A stretch of 64,000 bases of DNA from Camellia lanceoleosa. Its lineage: Eukaryota > Streptophyta > Magnoliopsida > Ericales > Theaceae. The stretch spans positions 159,408,246 through 159,472,245 of the forward strand of contig CM045763.1 of the NCBI GenBank assembly GCA_025200525.1, in the 5' to 3' direction. Position 1 is the stretch's first letter. The number at the start of each line of letters is the position of its first letter. Under the pieces are notes generated by a model. It did no database searches and had not been told where the DNA came from. It saw only the letters and a program-made list of their open reading frames with translations. Of this stretch, positions 10,654 to 21,809 are shown piece after piece. Position numbers and translations under genes: made by a program.

Positions 10654-12951
10654 TTTTGAATTTTTTGGGGTTACTCCTCGGCTTTTCATTGTCCTAATTT
10701 TTTATGCCAATACTCAAGGCACACAAGGTATCAATCCGTAGGATTTCTTTCTGGCATATCCCCAATATTCATCACTGGCTTTTCTACAACCTTTTTGAAT
10801 TTTATATTTCTGACATTGTTTGTGTATTAATTTTAACTTGGTAACCTTTCACTTAATTTTGCTTAACTTGTTTTTTTTTTCCAGGAATGCTTGGCTTGAT
10901 AGTACTTGATCATTTTGGTTGTGATAGTGTGGGCCTAGTCACGCTTGCAATGTTGGTGGTGAGATTGCTACTGCCATGCTCCAAAAGGTTCCAACGTCTG
11001 TGGTCCGAAATATTTGAGGTGCTTTTTAACTTCTCCTAACTGTTGTCCACAAGGATTGTGAATAGTCGCATATTGTATATATATGTCCTTCAGGTTCTGG
11101 AGTGTAACATAAAAATAGTATTAGTGTAAATGATATCTTGTCCCTTGTTCAACCCATTGGATAGATTTCAGTCAATGTGCAATAAAATTTCAATGAGATT
11201 GTTATTTGTATTGATTACTCGTTATGTTACACAGAGCTGAAGATGAGGAAGGAGAAGAAAAGGTACGAATTGGTCGGGAGCAATTGAGAGTAGAGAAGAA
11301 GTCAAGTAGCTAGATTGGATGCCTTCGAAGGTTGAAATTTTATACATTTTATCTGTGAAGAAAATACTCTTTTGTTTTCTTGTGAAGGGCTTTTTGTTGG
11401 CATTACAATAGTTCATATTTGATCTTTTTATATAAACTTTCTTTTGATGGAGAGAAATGAGTACTTGCTCACTCAAATAAGAGGGATAAAGCAGTATTAT
11501 CAAGACAATTGAGAGAACGATGTAAGTGCTAGGGTTCACTCTTGGAGGCAAGTTGAAAATAATCATATTCATTGGCAAATTTGCTTAGCACCTCTGATCT
11601 CACAAGATTAAAAATAAAATAAAATAAAGTCTAAAAATCCAGCTTCAATCTATAACATGTGTGAGGTCAATTAACATAACTAAAAAAGCAACTAATTTGA
11701 AAAAAAAAAAAAAAAAACTTGCAATAGTATAGGGTTTCTTTTTTGTGTAATAAGAGAACAAGTGTTTCCTGTTGAACTAGAGATTTTACGGATGAGTCCA
11801 TAGCTACATATTGCAACTTTGCAAGGCTTTCTTTGTATTGAATGAATAGAACTCATATGTATATAGTATGACTGAATCTCTTTTCATTTAATTCCCTCCA
11901 GGAAAGGTTTTTAAGTAGTGTTTGGTTTGTTGAAGTGATTTTAGGCAAGAATAGAATGATTATGCAAAATTTTATTTTTATATGCATGTATTTACAAAAA
12001 AAATAAATAATGGAATCATTTGAAATGGTCCCCCAAACTCAATTCCATATTTTCAAAAATTTAGATCTCATTTTATATAAGGGTGAGCCTTAAAAATGTC
12101 TCATTTAATGACCCTCAAAAAAATTAATATAAAAATATAGTCTATTTGATTGATATGAAATCATATATATAAAAAAAAGAAAAAAAGAAAGAATATTTTG
12201 CTTAATTTCTACTAAACAAAGTAAATTGGTTTCTTGTCTAGGTTCTTATTGTTTTTTTTTTAATTAAACCACTTTTAAAGTTTTATGGGTCAGCTCATTG
12301 AATAATATTCAAATAATTGTATAGAGCTTATTAGGTTTAACTTTTTATTATACCTTCTTAATATTCAAAAGCTAAAACATTTATTTCCCAACTTTTCATT
12401 ACTTTTTTTTCTTTTTCTTTTTCTTTTTTAAAAAAAGGGGCAAATTACTACCCAGTGGTGGCTTCGTAAAATTGTTACAAATTCATGAAAAAACTAATGA
12501 TTTTAATCATGATTAATATTTTATAAATGTTATCATTAATTTATAATTAATTTTTGAAATACCCACTGACTTGTTATCCCCTCCCCCCTCAAAAAAAAAA
12601 AAATTTGAAAAAAAAATAAGGCAGCTCTTTTATTTTTGTCTAAAAACATAAGCGAAAGTTATACCAAATATTTCGGTATATATTCACAATATTTTTAAAA
12701 AATTACACAATTTCAATAAATTGCACCAAACATGACTAAATTTCTAAAAAGTGGGTAAACATGTGTAAAATTAGACAAATACCCTATAATTTCTTATTAG
12801 CTAGTTGTATTACATTGATTTATGTCTTAATAATTATTTAATTATTTTAAAGTCGGCCCAAGTTTTGGCGGGAGGGTGTTAGAGTTTGAACCCCTCATTC
12901 AATACCATGTGTTCAATTACAATTATAATTCTACTTCCCCTTATCTTTTCA
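10654..12951. other. Downstream and intergenic DNA
   Basis: A possible 3'-UTR intron follows the PPR pseudogene (donor GTATCAATCC near 10727, pyrimidine-rich acceptor ending CCAG at 10884). If it is real, the copy is not a processed retrogene. Beyond about 11100 there is only AT-rich sequence with A- and T-runs and no recognisable gene. Confidence 0.4.
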
Positions 12952-13006
12952 CTAGTTCCACCCCCACATAGACCACACAAATTCAGTGTCTACACATTCA
13001 GTGTAC

Positions 13007-13160
13007 ACTAAAACACCAATGTGGTAACCTAAAAACAAAGCATTATTAAAATCTCCAAAATCCGATTTTGGAAGCTTCAGATCAAGGCAGTTCGGAGACT
13101 TCAGTCCCAAGTATACTAAAACCCCAATTTGGCAACCTAAAAACAGAGCATTATTAAAAT
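13007..13160. repeat. Two 46-bp direct repeats flanking a GATTTTGGAAGCTTC block
   Basis: ACTAAAACACCAATGTGGTA... at 13007-13052 recurs at 13115-13160 with about five mismatches. The intervening block (about 13053-13100) contains CTCCAAAATCCGATTTTGG and GAAGCTTCAG. A closely similar block occurs directly upstream of the B3 gene at 15929-16022. The repeat creates a minus-strand open frame at 12952-13212 that I do not consider a gene. Confidence 0.7.
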
Positions 13161-13304
13161 GAGTCCGGATCCTCGGCCGCACCTCTCCTGCGGCGCTAGC
13201 CAAAAACGACATCGAATTGATTAGGGTTTTTTTTTTTTTTCAAAATTTAAGTTCCGCCCCCCTGTCAAAATCGAAATGGGTTCGATTTTCTGTTAGATTT
13301 GTTG

Positions 13305-13585
13305 TTGTTTTGTATATATATATATGATTATTGGGTTAGATTTGTTGATGATAATCTGATTTATTATTTGATTTCTTGCCATGGTTTGATTCTTGGTTTT
13401 TAGATTTGTTTGATGATAAACTGATTTATGTTAAATGGGTTTGTGTTGATGATAATTTTGTATATATATATGATTATTGGGTTAGATTTGTTGATGATAA
13501 ACTAATTTACTGATTTATTGTTTGATTTCTTACCATGGTTTGATTCTTGGGTTAGATTTGTTTGATGATAAACTGATTTATAGTT
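13305..13585. repeat. Direct duplication, about 120 bp x 2 with 147-bp spacing
   Basis: TATATATATGATTATTGGG followed by GTTAGATTTGTTGATGATAA, then TTTGATTTCTTGCCATGG and GATTTGTTTGATGATAAACT, is found at about 13313-13430 and again at about 13460-13583. T-rich composition is typical of plant introns or leaders, but no flanking exon was found. Confidence 0.75.
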
Positions 13586-14695
13586 TTTGCATTTGATTTG
13601 TTTGTCAATTATGTTGAACTGGCCTAATCCTCCTTTGAGTCAGCCAATTGTTACTGTTAAATCCAATTCATAGCTTTTTTTGAGCTTTCAGTATGTTTTC
13701 TCATCCCAAAGTTTTTGTATTGCTTATTTTTGGAGGGAGGAGGGGGAGTCTAAACTATCATTGGACTCCATAATTCAACCACAATTGTGTATAGATAGAT
13801 ATGGTCAATTTTTCTATTACCAGTTCAATTTGTCTTTATGATTTTTTTTCTCTCCTAAAAATGGTCTTCAAAGCTTTTAGCAAGTGAATGATGAAATGGT
13901 CTCAAAAATCTATTCTGGTTTGGTCAATTTGAAGCAAAAACCGGTTTTGATTTGTAATAGAAAAAGCAAAAAAGGACATAGAGAGTTATCAAATGATCAA
14001 AACTTTTGAAAACCCTAGATAGAATCATGGTGCATGTAAAATGTTGGCTGCTTTGCATCATGTTATAAATCTGTTTTCCATTAAAAAAAAAAATCAATTT
14101 TGCTCTCATAATTTTTTTTTCCATCAATGAGCATTCATGTGATTTTGCAAAATAGCTTTTATTTTCTGCCCTTAATCTTGTGTAATTTTTTTAATTTTTA
14201 GTTTAATGCTCAATATATAACAGTGTGGTAATTGAGGATTGTGTTTCAATAGCTAAGTCCATGGTAGTGAGTAATTTAATCTGGACACTAAATTTTTCAT
14301 GTCTGCTTGCAAGTTAAACTTTGTGGTCATGAAACCTTGGCAGCTTCACACTTTCTATTAACTTTTGCTTTGATAAATGCCAACAAAATCGAGTTTCCGA
14401 CACTCTTTGGAGAAGGGAAAACGTGAATAAATTCTACTCTTTTTCTTCTTCTTTTTTCTCTCTTGGTTCTTATGGGGTTATCTCTTATCTTTTTTATGTT
14501 ATGAGACCTGAAATAATAATGTGAAAGTAAGTTGAGTATGATTTTATTTTTATTTTTTTTGAGTTTTGCTTGATGAAGAAAGGTTTGGTTATGTTGTTCC
14601 ATGTCTCAACTCAAATTGATTTGAAATAGTATGATGCTTTTTTGGGTCATGTATTGAAGAGAGTTTGTGCAGTAAAGAACATTTTAATCATGAGT
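13586..14695. other. Intergenic, no gene recognised
   Basis: T/A-rich DNA with short open frames only. Nothing else identified. Confidence 0.5.
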
Positions 14696-14846
14696 AATGC
14701 TAGAGGGTCCCAAAAATTCTATCAAAAGTTTTACCAAATGTCTCACATGGGTGTGGGACCCACACAATATGGGTCCCATGTGGGTCCCACACCCATGTGA
14801 GACATTTGATAAAACTTTTGATAGAATTTTTGGAGCCTCTAGTATT
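14696..14846. mobile_element. Foldback MITE, near-perfect 69-bp arms
   Basis: The left arm (14696-14764, beginning AATGCTAGAGGGTCCC) is the reverse complement of the right arm (14778-14846, ending CCTCTAGTATT) with about three mismatches and one indel, around a 13-nt loop. Shared inner words are AAAAATTCTATCAAAAGTTTT and CACATGGGTGTGGGACCCAC. This is the structure of a miniature inverted-repeat element. If transcribed it would form a long hairpin RNA. The target duplication is not certain. Confidence 0.85.
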
Positions 14847-15928
14847 TTCCTTTTATCAATTATTAAAGTTACAGTTAATTGATTTATTATAGAAATGAAT
14901 CAGCTATAATAGAAATGAATTAGCTGCTTGATTAAATAAGATACAGTAAGTTGAAGTTTTCATATGATTTGATTATATGATTATTAATTTTTAATACAAA
15001 AATAACCTATTATTAGACACAAAGAAGTTAGTTTGTCTATCGTCTTAGCATAAACTCTTTCAAATTATAAACAATCCTATACAAATATTCTATTTTCTAT
15101 TAAACAGTCCTCGCTCTCATTGTGAATATAATATAGAAAATAAATCCTAATTTTATTCTATTATAAAGGGCCAAGATCAAATTAAAAATATAAAATCCCA
15201 AAAAAAAAAAAAATGTCCCAAACATTTCTGTGAATCAATATGTAAACGTGTCACAAAGGGGGAGGGGGGGGGGCTGTTGCGCACCTAAACTATCTCACCG
15301 ACAGCTCATTTAAAGCATTAACTACTTCGAGAAGTAAGTTAAAAATAATTTTCAAATTTTTTTTATACTTTTTAAAAAAATGTGTATGAATAGAGAGGTA
15401 ATAAATTTGTTTGGTTTTGATTTTTAAAAAATACTTTTTTAGAAAATTATACTTTTTTATTTTTTATATATATTTTTTATTTTTAATGATTTTTTTAAAT
15501 ATTTTAAGTATTTCTTTTTAATTTTTAGACACACCTAACATAAATACATTTAAAAAATATAATATTTGTAAAAAAAAATTAAAAAATTTATTAAATACAA
15601 AAAATATAAATATAAAAAAAACTGAAAATTCAGTATATTTTTTTATATTTTTGTGTAATTATTAATTTGTTAAGATATTTTTTTCACAAATATTTTACTA
15701 TTTAGATATATCTAAGTAAGGTGCATATTAAAAATTATTTAAAATTTTAAAATTATTCACTAAAAATAAAAATTTAAAAAATTGAAACCAAACACACTGA
15801 ATATAACTTGAATAAAAAAAATTAAAAAATTTAAATAAAAACAAAAATGAAAAGGGAAAAGCAGAATAAGAAAGGGCAAAAAAAAAAAAAAAAAAAAATA
15901 CAAAACGACGTGGTTTTGGAGGGATGGC
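14847..15928. other. Very AT-rich intergenic DNA
   Basis: Long A/T stretches (15340-15860) with a G-rich run at about 15259-15274 and an A20-class run near 15880. No coding potential or RNA gene seen. Confidence 0.5.
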
Positions 15929-16022
15929 TGATTTTGGAAGCTTCAGTTCAAAATCTGATTTTGGAAGCTATTAGAATCTCCAAAATCTGATTTTGGAAGC
16001 TTCAGTTCAAGCCAGTTTAGGA
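15929..16022. repeat. GATTTTGGAAGCTTCAG repeats upstream of the B3 gene
   Basis: The word GATTTTGGAAGCT occurs three times within 94 bp, twice followed by TCAGTTCAA. It matches the block at 13053-13100. A TATATATATATACATCG stretch (about 16030-16043) follows about 45 bp before the B3 ATG and could serve as the TATA region. Confidence 0.6.
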
Positions 16023-16086
16023 AATCTGTATATATATATACATCGATAACCATAGTATCCCAAGCAACAAACAAATTTGAGCTCTA

Positions 16087-16837
16087 ATGACTTTGTCTAA
16101 ATTTATTCAGATGTTGATCTTGGAAGCTGGTAATCCCTCTGATTGGGCTAAATACCATCAGAAAGTAGAGCGTTCAAGAAAAGGTCTTCTCGAACTCGAC
16201 GACGAAACGAAATTGAAGGTCTTAGGACAGTTCGTGAGAAACAGCAATGTAGATTTATATGGGCTCACTATGTCTGAGTTACACAACTCAACCCATAAGC
16301 CACTTTCTGATGACGACGACGATGATCATCATACTCACTCTGTCTCTGTCGACAGAAAGGGCTCGAAGAAGAATGGTGTTGTTTCTTCATGTTCTGTTGT
16401 TATTGATGTTGATGATGGAGAAAGATCACCATTTCGAAAATCTGTTATAATCCCAAAGGGGAAAAGATCAATGAGAGAGAACATCAACCGCTGCAAGAAT
16501 ATAAGTTCTGTTATAGTCCCAGTTGATCAAATATCTGAGGTTGAGGCAACAATGACAAAGAAGCCTACCAAAATTCGATGGAAATTGAAGCCTGACCGAT
16601 CCTTTTGTATCGAAGCCTGCAAGATTCTCAATTGATAGAGATTATGGTGATGAAATCAAGAAGATGGTTCAGAAATCTGAGAAAGTTTGTTCAAAACAGC
16701 CACGCGATGATGGAGATTACAGTGATGATGAAGAAAAGGGCACGGCAAAGAAGAGGAGGATGATTGAAAAGGTGACTGTAGTTCCACCAGAATTGCCTGC
16801 TAAATTCAAGAATTACATCGAAAGACTGAATGGTACT
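16087..16837 (+). pseudogene. B3 (DUF313-type) protein gene, 5' part, cut by retrotransposon 1
   Basis: From ATG 16087 an acidic, Ser-rich N-terminal region (182 codons, with a DDDDDDHH run) ends at TGA 16633-16635. The continuation DRDYGDEIKKMVQKSEK is in another frame, so a 1-nt shift lies near 16600-16622. The following segment KKRRMIEKVTVVPPELPAKF leads into the start of a B3 DNA-binding domain of the At1g05920/At5g24050 type. The frame stops at ...ERLNGT, exactly where the LTR begins at 16838; the rest of the domain is at 32398-32781. The family is plant-specific and probably nuclear. The gene is dead here both from the shift and from the insertion. Confidence 0.8.
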
Positions 16838-16876
16838 TGTTGGCTACATATTTTGTAAAAGCCAGTTACAGTTCGA

Positions 16877-16964
16877 CACGTGGCAGTGTAAGGATAATAT
16901 AGGAAGATTGTTCAAGTCTTCGATCCTAATCGTACACGTGGCGATGAACATTGGTTCTCACGTG
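16877..16964 (+). promoter_or_regulatory. Three G-box/ABRE motifs in U3
   Basis: CACGTG occurs at 16877-16882 (ACACGTGGCA), 16935-16940 (ACACGTGGCG) and 16959-16964 (TCACGTGGTC), 197 to 284 bp upstream of the TATA box. ACGTGGC is the core of abscisic-acid response elements bound by bZIP factors. In the 3' LTR the third site is changed to CACATG. ABA or stress inducibility is inference. Confidence 0.6.
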
Positions 16965-17160
16965 GTCTGAGTAGCACTAGATCAATAAAGAGATGCAAGG
17001 TGAGATGGCTTCTACGGTTACCCATTCAAATTCAAATACAAGAGGGAAGCTCAACTGCAAGTGATGGCATAGTGGGACTACTTCTAAGGCAGCATGATCA
17101 GCGATCATGGAGGAGCAGTTCGACGGTTCGAAGTGCAGTTTGAAGGTCATCATGGACAAG

Positions 17161-17168
17161 TATAAATA
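17161..17168 (+). promoter_or_regulatory. TATA box of the 5' LTR
   Basis: TATAAATA, conserved at 31897-31904 in the 3' LTR. A transcription start about 30 bp downstream would define the U3/R border. Confidence 0.75.
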
Positions 17169-17664
17169 GCGGGGAAGCCCCCAGAAAAGACCCCCAGACT
17201 CAGATCATACAAACCAGTCATTTACTTCATATATTTTCTTTTCCAGTCTTTTACATTTCCAGTCTTTAAATACCTGCACTTTAAATACCTGCACTTTAAA
17301 TACCTGTTCTTTACAATACATGCACTTTAAATACCCGCACTGCACTTCGATTCATAGGAGTAGTTTCAAGTAGATTCAAGTAGATTGCTGTTGTAAACCT
17401 CTCAGAGGTTGAATTTGGACCATTGTAAGTGTTCATTTTAATGAAATACTTCAATTGTTCTTTATATTACTGTTATTTCTCTGAATTTCTCCTAAGTCAA
17501 GCCACCAGTAAAAGTCCTCTTCATTGAGGCTGAAAAGAACTAAAACACAATCGTCTGATAATTGGTTGGCAATTATAATTTCTGTAAGGACTGATTGATC
17601 CTTGCTGGCATGCTCGCATTTACAAAAATACCCTTCGAAAAGCCAAAAAGCCAACATATATTTT

Positions 17665-17681
17665 TGGCACGCCCAGTGGGA
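17665..17681 (+). other. Primer-binding site of retrotransposon 1
   Basis: TGGCACGCCCAGTGGGA starts 8 nt after the LTR. The TGG start complements a tRNA CCA end. I do not assign the tRNA. Confidence 0.7.
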
Positions 17682-17692
17682 CTTAATTAAAA

Positions 17693-19445
17693 ATGGCTAG
17701 AAGAAGACGACAAGGAGAAAATGAACGCTTCGAAGAAGGCGTAGAAGGAGAGGTAGAAATACCTAATCCAGAGGATAATGTGGTAACATATCCTGTGGGA
17801 ACTCCCATGTCATCAGAACCTATGGTCGAATTGCATCAAGATTTACAGACAAGAACCATATGTTCATAATATTGGACGAAACCAAGGAATTGGACCATCC
17901 ATTGTTCCATCTACCCAGCCAACAAATCCATGGGATGGGCTGGTAGAAGCCATGGGGCAACAATTAATGAACACAATGGAAAGGTGGGCAACATCCTTTT
18001 TGGATCGAATGAATAACCACCAACCAACAAACACAAGACACGCAGAGGAAGTTTTAAATGTCCCTCAACAAAGATTGGCTAGAGAAAAACAACCTATGCA
18101 AGTTAATGGACAGTATAATGGTCAAACTAGTAATCAGAACTATGAAAGACCATCACCTCAGTCTTGGTATGAACCCATTTCGAGGCCTACAGCAGGCCAA
18201 AATGCCTCAGTACTTAACAATGAAGCCACACAAGTTGGTGGATCTGGCCAAGTACAAGAAACTGGCATAAGAATGGTTACAAATCCTATGTTCGAAGCCA
18301 TACCTGGCACAAGGGGGTACACTAATCCCTTATTCGAATTTACACCAGGGGGGTTGGAGGGTTTTCCTGCAAACAGCAGAGACACAACACCTGTTCCAGC
18401 ACCCTTCGCAGGTCCTTTCGCAGGTCAGGCTCAAAGGGGTTACCCATACCCTCAACAGCAACCTGCACCGCAAGGACAACCAGCCCCAAATTTACCACCT
18501 TATGGACCAAGAGGACCACAAGCACAAGTTTGTCCAGCAAATCCTGTGTTTGCCCCTCCAGTAGTGGTTCAGCAGGCACAAAATATGGTCCCTAGGGACC
18601 AGATCGCTGATATTGTTAGGGAGATGTGTGGACCGATAGCTCGGGGGGTTCAGACTCCTGTATACAGAAAACCATACCCAGAATGGGTGGATCGGGTACA
18701 TGAATACCCAAGGGGGTTCAGAATACCAGATTTTACCCTCTTCTATGGGACTGGAAATCAATCAACAATAGAACATATTGCTAGATTTGCTGCTCAATGC
18801 GGTGAATTTACTAATCATGACTTTATGAAACTGAGATTATTTCCAAATTCCCTAACTAGGGGAGCATTTGTATGGTACATAAACCTTACACCTGGCTCCA
18901 TTCAAAATTGGCAACAAATGGAAGAGGCATTTCATGCCCAGTTCTTCCAATCAGAGCCAGAGGTATCCATGGCAGACTTGGCTAGATTGAGTCAAAGGCC
19001 TGAAGAAAAGGCTACTCAGTTTGTTGCCAGATTTAAAAGGGCTCGAAATAAATGTAGAGTCATCCTGCCAGAGCCAGAATTCGTCAGATTGGCTCAAAAT
19101 GGTTTAGAATTCAGGCTTCGAAAGAAGTTTGATTCAACCGAATTCAGAGATTTGGTCGAACTGACCTATAAGGTGTCTCGATATGAAGCATTATTAGAGG
19201 AGGAACAAGATCGAAATAATGCATCATATAAGACATATTATAGAGATCCTAATTATGAAATAGATGCAGCAGAGATTGTAGGCAAAGAACCTGTAATCTG
19301 TGAAGCATTAATTCATAAGGATACAACTATAGACCAGCAGTTTAAAAAGAAAGACTTTCACAGAAAATACTCTTTCGATTTAACAAAAGCAGATGACATC
19401 TTTGATCATTTGCTCGCGGCCAATTTCCTTAAGTTGCCAAAATGA
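17693..19445 (+). pseudogene. gag of retrotransposon 1 (frameshifted)
   Basis: The likely start is ATG 17693 (MARRRRQGENERFEEG), but that frame ends near 17870. The main gag frame, open from 17952, is offset, so a frameshift lies near 17840. The 497-codon frame has a Pro/Gln-rich N-terminal half and then a retrotransposon gag (capsid-like) domain at about residues 285-370, including FPNSLTRGAFVWYINL. It ends at TGA 19443-19445, before the zinc knuckle that follows in the same frame, consistent with a CGA-to-TGA change. The product would form the virus-like particle in the cytoplasm. Confidence 0.85.
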
Positions 19446-21809
19446 GTGAAACTACCATCTCCAGATGAACTGAAAGGAAAAGTATACTGTAAATGGCATA
19501 ATTCTTGGTCTCACTCGACTAAAAACTGCATTGTTTTTCGAGACAGGATCCAAGAACAGATTCGAAAAGGAAGTTTGAAGTTCCCAGCTAAAACAGAAAA
19601 AGCCATGGGAATTGACACTGATCCCTTTCCAGAAGTTGGAGAAGCGGCAGCCAATGTCATCACATCAGACTTTCAGAACTTGTCACTGACAGAATTGGAG
19701 GAAGTCAATGTGCAGATGCATGTTGCTAACCAAACAAATATCAAGAAGAATACTAGAAGCCCACCAGTTGTTGGACAAGGTTTCTCGCACCAGAGGGAAC
19801 ACTCTGAGGAAGAATCACTGGATGATGATTCTTTAGAGGCAGTAGTGATGCAAAGAATGTGCCCCAGGTGCAGACTGAGTTACAAATGGTTGAAGGGGCT
19901 TCCAGTCGATGGGAAGCAATACTACAGGGATGTTCAGAGGCATCCTAAAACAACCAATGCTTACAACAAAAGGTCGTATCCGGCCAGTAATAGGCAGAGA
20001 CCACCAGTGGTTGAGCCTGCAGTGAACAGAATGCATGACAAAGGCAAGAGGCCCTTGCATGAATCCAAGCCACATAACTATTACAGAATGGAGAGTAGCC
20101 ATTCTGAAAGAAAACTGGAGAGGGGCTCAGTTCATGGGATTAAGGCTAGGGATTGGCCCCCTAGACCAGTTTCACGCAGGACAGAAAGTGGTCACCCTTA
20201 TCGAAGGTCTGAATCAGACGCGAAACATGAGGACAACGACAAGCACTTACCTTCACGGCCAGTTTCGAAGATGGCTTCGAAGGTGGAAAAGGGCAGTTCG
20301 ACGTCTGAGTCAGCAAGTTCATGGGTACCTGGGGTCCCAGACTGGTTTGTAATGCAAAACAAACCTAGAGAATTGCCTGTTCGAAGGGATGTTGGAAGCC
20401 AAGGCAGGATGATCAAGCCTCCTTTAGTAGCTCTGAACAATTGGGTCTTACTTAAACATCCAAAGACAAAGGAACCAGATATGGTCCCAGTCATTTCGAG
20501 ATCACAAAGAAGGAAGATCCAACGTAGGTACACCCAGTACCAGCAAGATCTGAAAGAAAGTGGAGAGAGTTCTTCACTGGTCAAGGCAGAAGGGAAAAAA
20601 GATCCAAAGACAGACTATGCTCCAAAGTCAATCCAACAGAGCAAAGTGGTCTGCAGCAGAGAGCAGTTGGTCAAGGTTCATTCTGAACTGAAAGCCAGAG
20701 AGAAGGCCAGTTTGGCAGGGCTGGAGAAAGCTCTGATGGAGACTGATAGCGAGACTGAAGAGGAAATTGGCATAAGCCAGAAGAAAGAAGTCGTGGAGGA
20801 AGAAATGTTTGAAGCCTTCATGGCTGAGCAGACATTTTCGGTTGGAAAACCAGTTGAGAAAGATCCTTCGAAGGGATCAATTAACAACGAAGTGCCAGAG
20901 TGCAGCATGGAGGATGCTGCTGAAGCAAGTAAACAAGGTAGCCAGAAGGGGAAGCAAGTACATCCAGCCATCCAATTTGGCTCATTTCCCCCAGTATCAG
21001 TTAACATGGTGCACATACTGCCTCATGAGTTCGAAGCTGGTTATGAGGACCAAGAGGACGAAGACATGGATCCCATTCCTGTCTCTAGTGAGGAGTCGCA
21101 AGTAAGTATGGTACAAGATGGTCTTGGGATGGCTACCCCAATGGAGACTGAATTTGAGAGTGAGGAGGAGGTGAGCATTAACCTCTCCTATCCTTTTGAG
21201 TATCCCTCAAACTCTATGACGCAGCACGTCAAGCCTTTGTACATCAAGGCTTTCTTTAATGGGATACAGCTGAACCGAGTCCTAATAGACAATGGGGCAG
21301 CAGTAAACCTATTACCGAAATCTTCCTTGAAGAAACTAGGTAAGAAGAATCCCAGGTTGATCCCAACCAGCACAACCATTGCTGGCTTTGCTGGAGATAA
21401 ACAGATGGCCCAGAGGATTCTGCCCATTAACTTAAGTGTGGGGACCAGGGATTGCATGACTGCATTCTTCGTAATTGACAGCCATGCTAAGTATAATGCA
21501 TTACTTGGTAGAGATTGGATCCACACCAACAAATGTGTGCCTTCCTCTTTACATCAGAAAATCATGATGGCTTTAGGCAATGGGGAGACAGAGGAGATTG
21601 ATGCAGATCCTCAACCTTTCATAGCCTGTGCAGACTTTGCAGAGGCCAAGCTGTATATTGAGGGAGTAACACCTCTCAGTATACTGAGGAAAGCTGATGG
21701 CTCAGCCGAAGTGACGGCTGATGAGGAGGTGACACACCTGAAGCACTTAGTCCAGGAAAGTGCTGATGAAGAGGTTGTCCTTAGAGATGACAATGATGCC
21801 TGGTTATAG
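19446..21809 (+). CDS. gag C-terminus and protease of retrotransposon 1
   Basis: In frame with gag after the TGA. A knuckle-like pattern, CKWHNSWSHSTKNC, lies at about residues 11-24, followed by a long, charged, low-complexity linker with another CPRC motif. The aspartic protease segment is near residues 610-720, with VLIDNGAAVNLLP as the active-site strand and LLGRDWIH near its end. The usual D-[ST]-G core reads D-N-G here, so activity is uncertain. The frame overlaps the RT frame by 50 nt, so RT would need a frameshift or is separated by mutation. Confidence 0.85.
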   Translation: MKLPSPDELKGKVYCKWHNSWSHSTKNCIVFRDRIQEQIRKGSLKFPAKTEKAMGIDTDPFPEVGEAAANVITSDFQNLSLTELEEVNVQMHVANQTNIKKNTRSPPVVGQGFSHQREHSEEESLDDDSLEAVVMQRMCPRCRLSYKWLKGLPVDGKQYYRDVQRHPKTTNAYNKRSYPASNRQRPPVVEPAVNRMHDKGKRPLHESKPHNYYRMESSHSERKLERGSVHGIKARDWPPRPVSRRTESGHPYRRSESDAKHEDNDKHLPSRPVSKMASKVEKGSSTSESASSWVPGVPDWFVMQNKPRELPVRRDVGSQGRMIKPPLVALNNWVLLKHPKTKEPDMVPVISRSQRRKIQRRYTQYQQDLKESGESSSLVKAEGKKDPKTDYAPKSIQQSKVVCSREQLVKVHSELKAREKASLAGLEKALMETDSETEEEIGISQKKEVVEEEMFEAFMAEQTFSVGKPVEKDPSKGSINNEVPECSMEDAAEASKQGSQKGKQVHPAIQFGSFPPVSVNMVHILPHEFEAGYEDQEDEDMDPIPVSSEESQVSMVQDGLGMATPMETEFESEEEVSINLSYPFEYPSNSMTQHVKPLYIKAFFNGIQLNRVLIDNGAAVNLLPKSSLKKLGKKNPRLIPTSTTIAGFAGDKQMAQRILPINLSVGTRDCMTAFFVIDSHAKYNALLGRDWIHTNKCVPSSLHQKIMMALGNGETEEIDADPQPFIACADFAEAKLYIEGVTPLSILRKADGSAEVTADEEVTHLKHLVQESADEEVVLRDDNDAWL

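Larger units (their letters stand above)
16838..17656 (+). repeat. 5' LTR of retrotransposon 1
   Basis: 819 bp. By eye it differs from the 3' LTR at 24 positions with no indel. Nineteen of these lie in the first 172 bp, only five in the remaining 647 bp. The TATA box is at 17161-17168. A CTTTAAATACCTG-type direct repeat occurs four times at about 17264-17335. Confidence 0.95.

Noticed and set aside
11222..11578. 118-codon minus-strand frame
   Set aside because: Low-complexity, no domain, no splice or promoter context.
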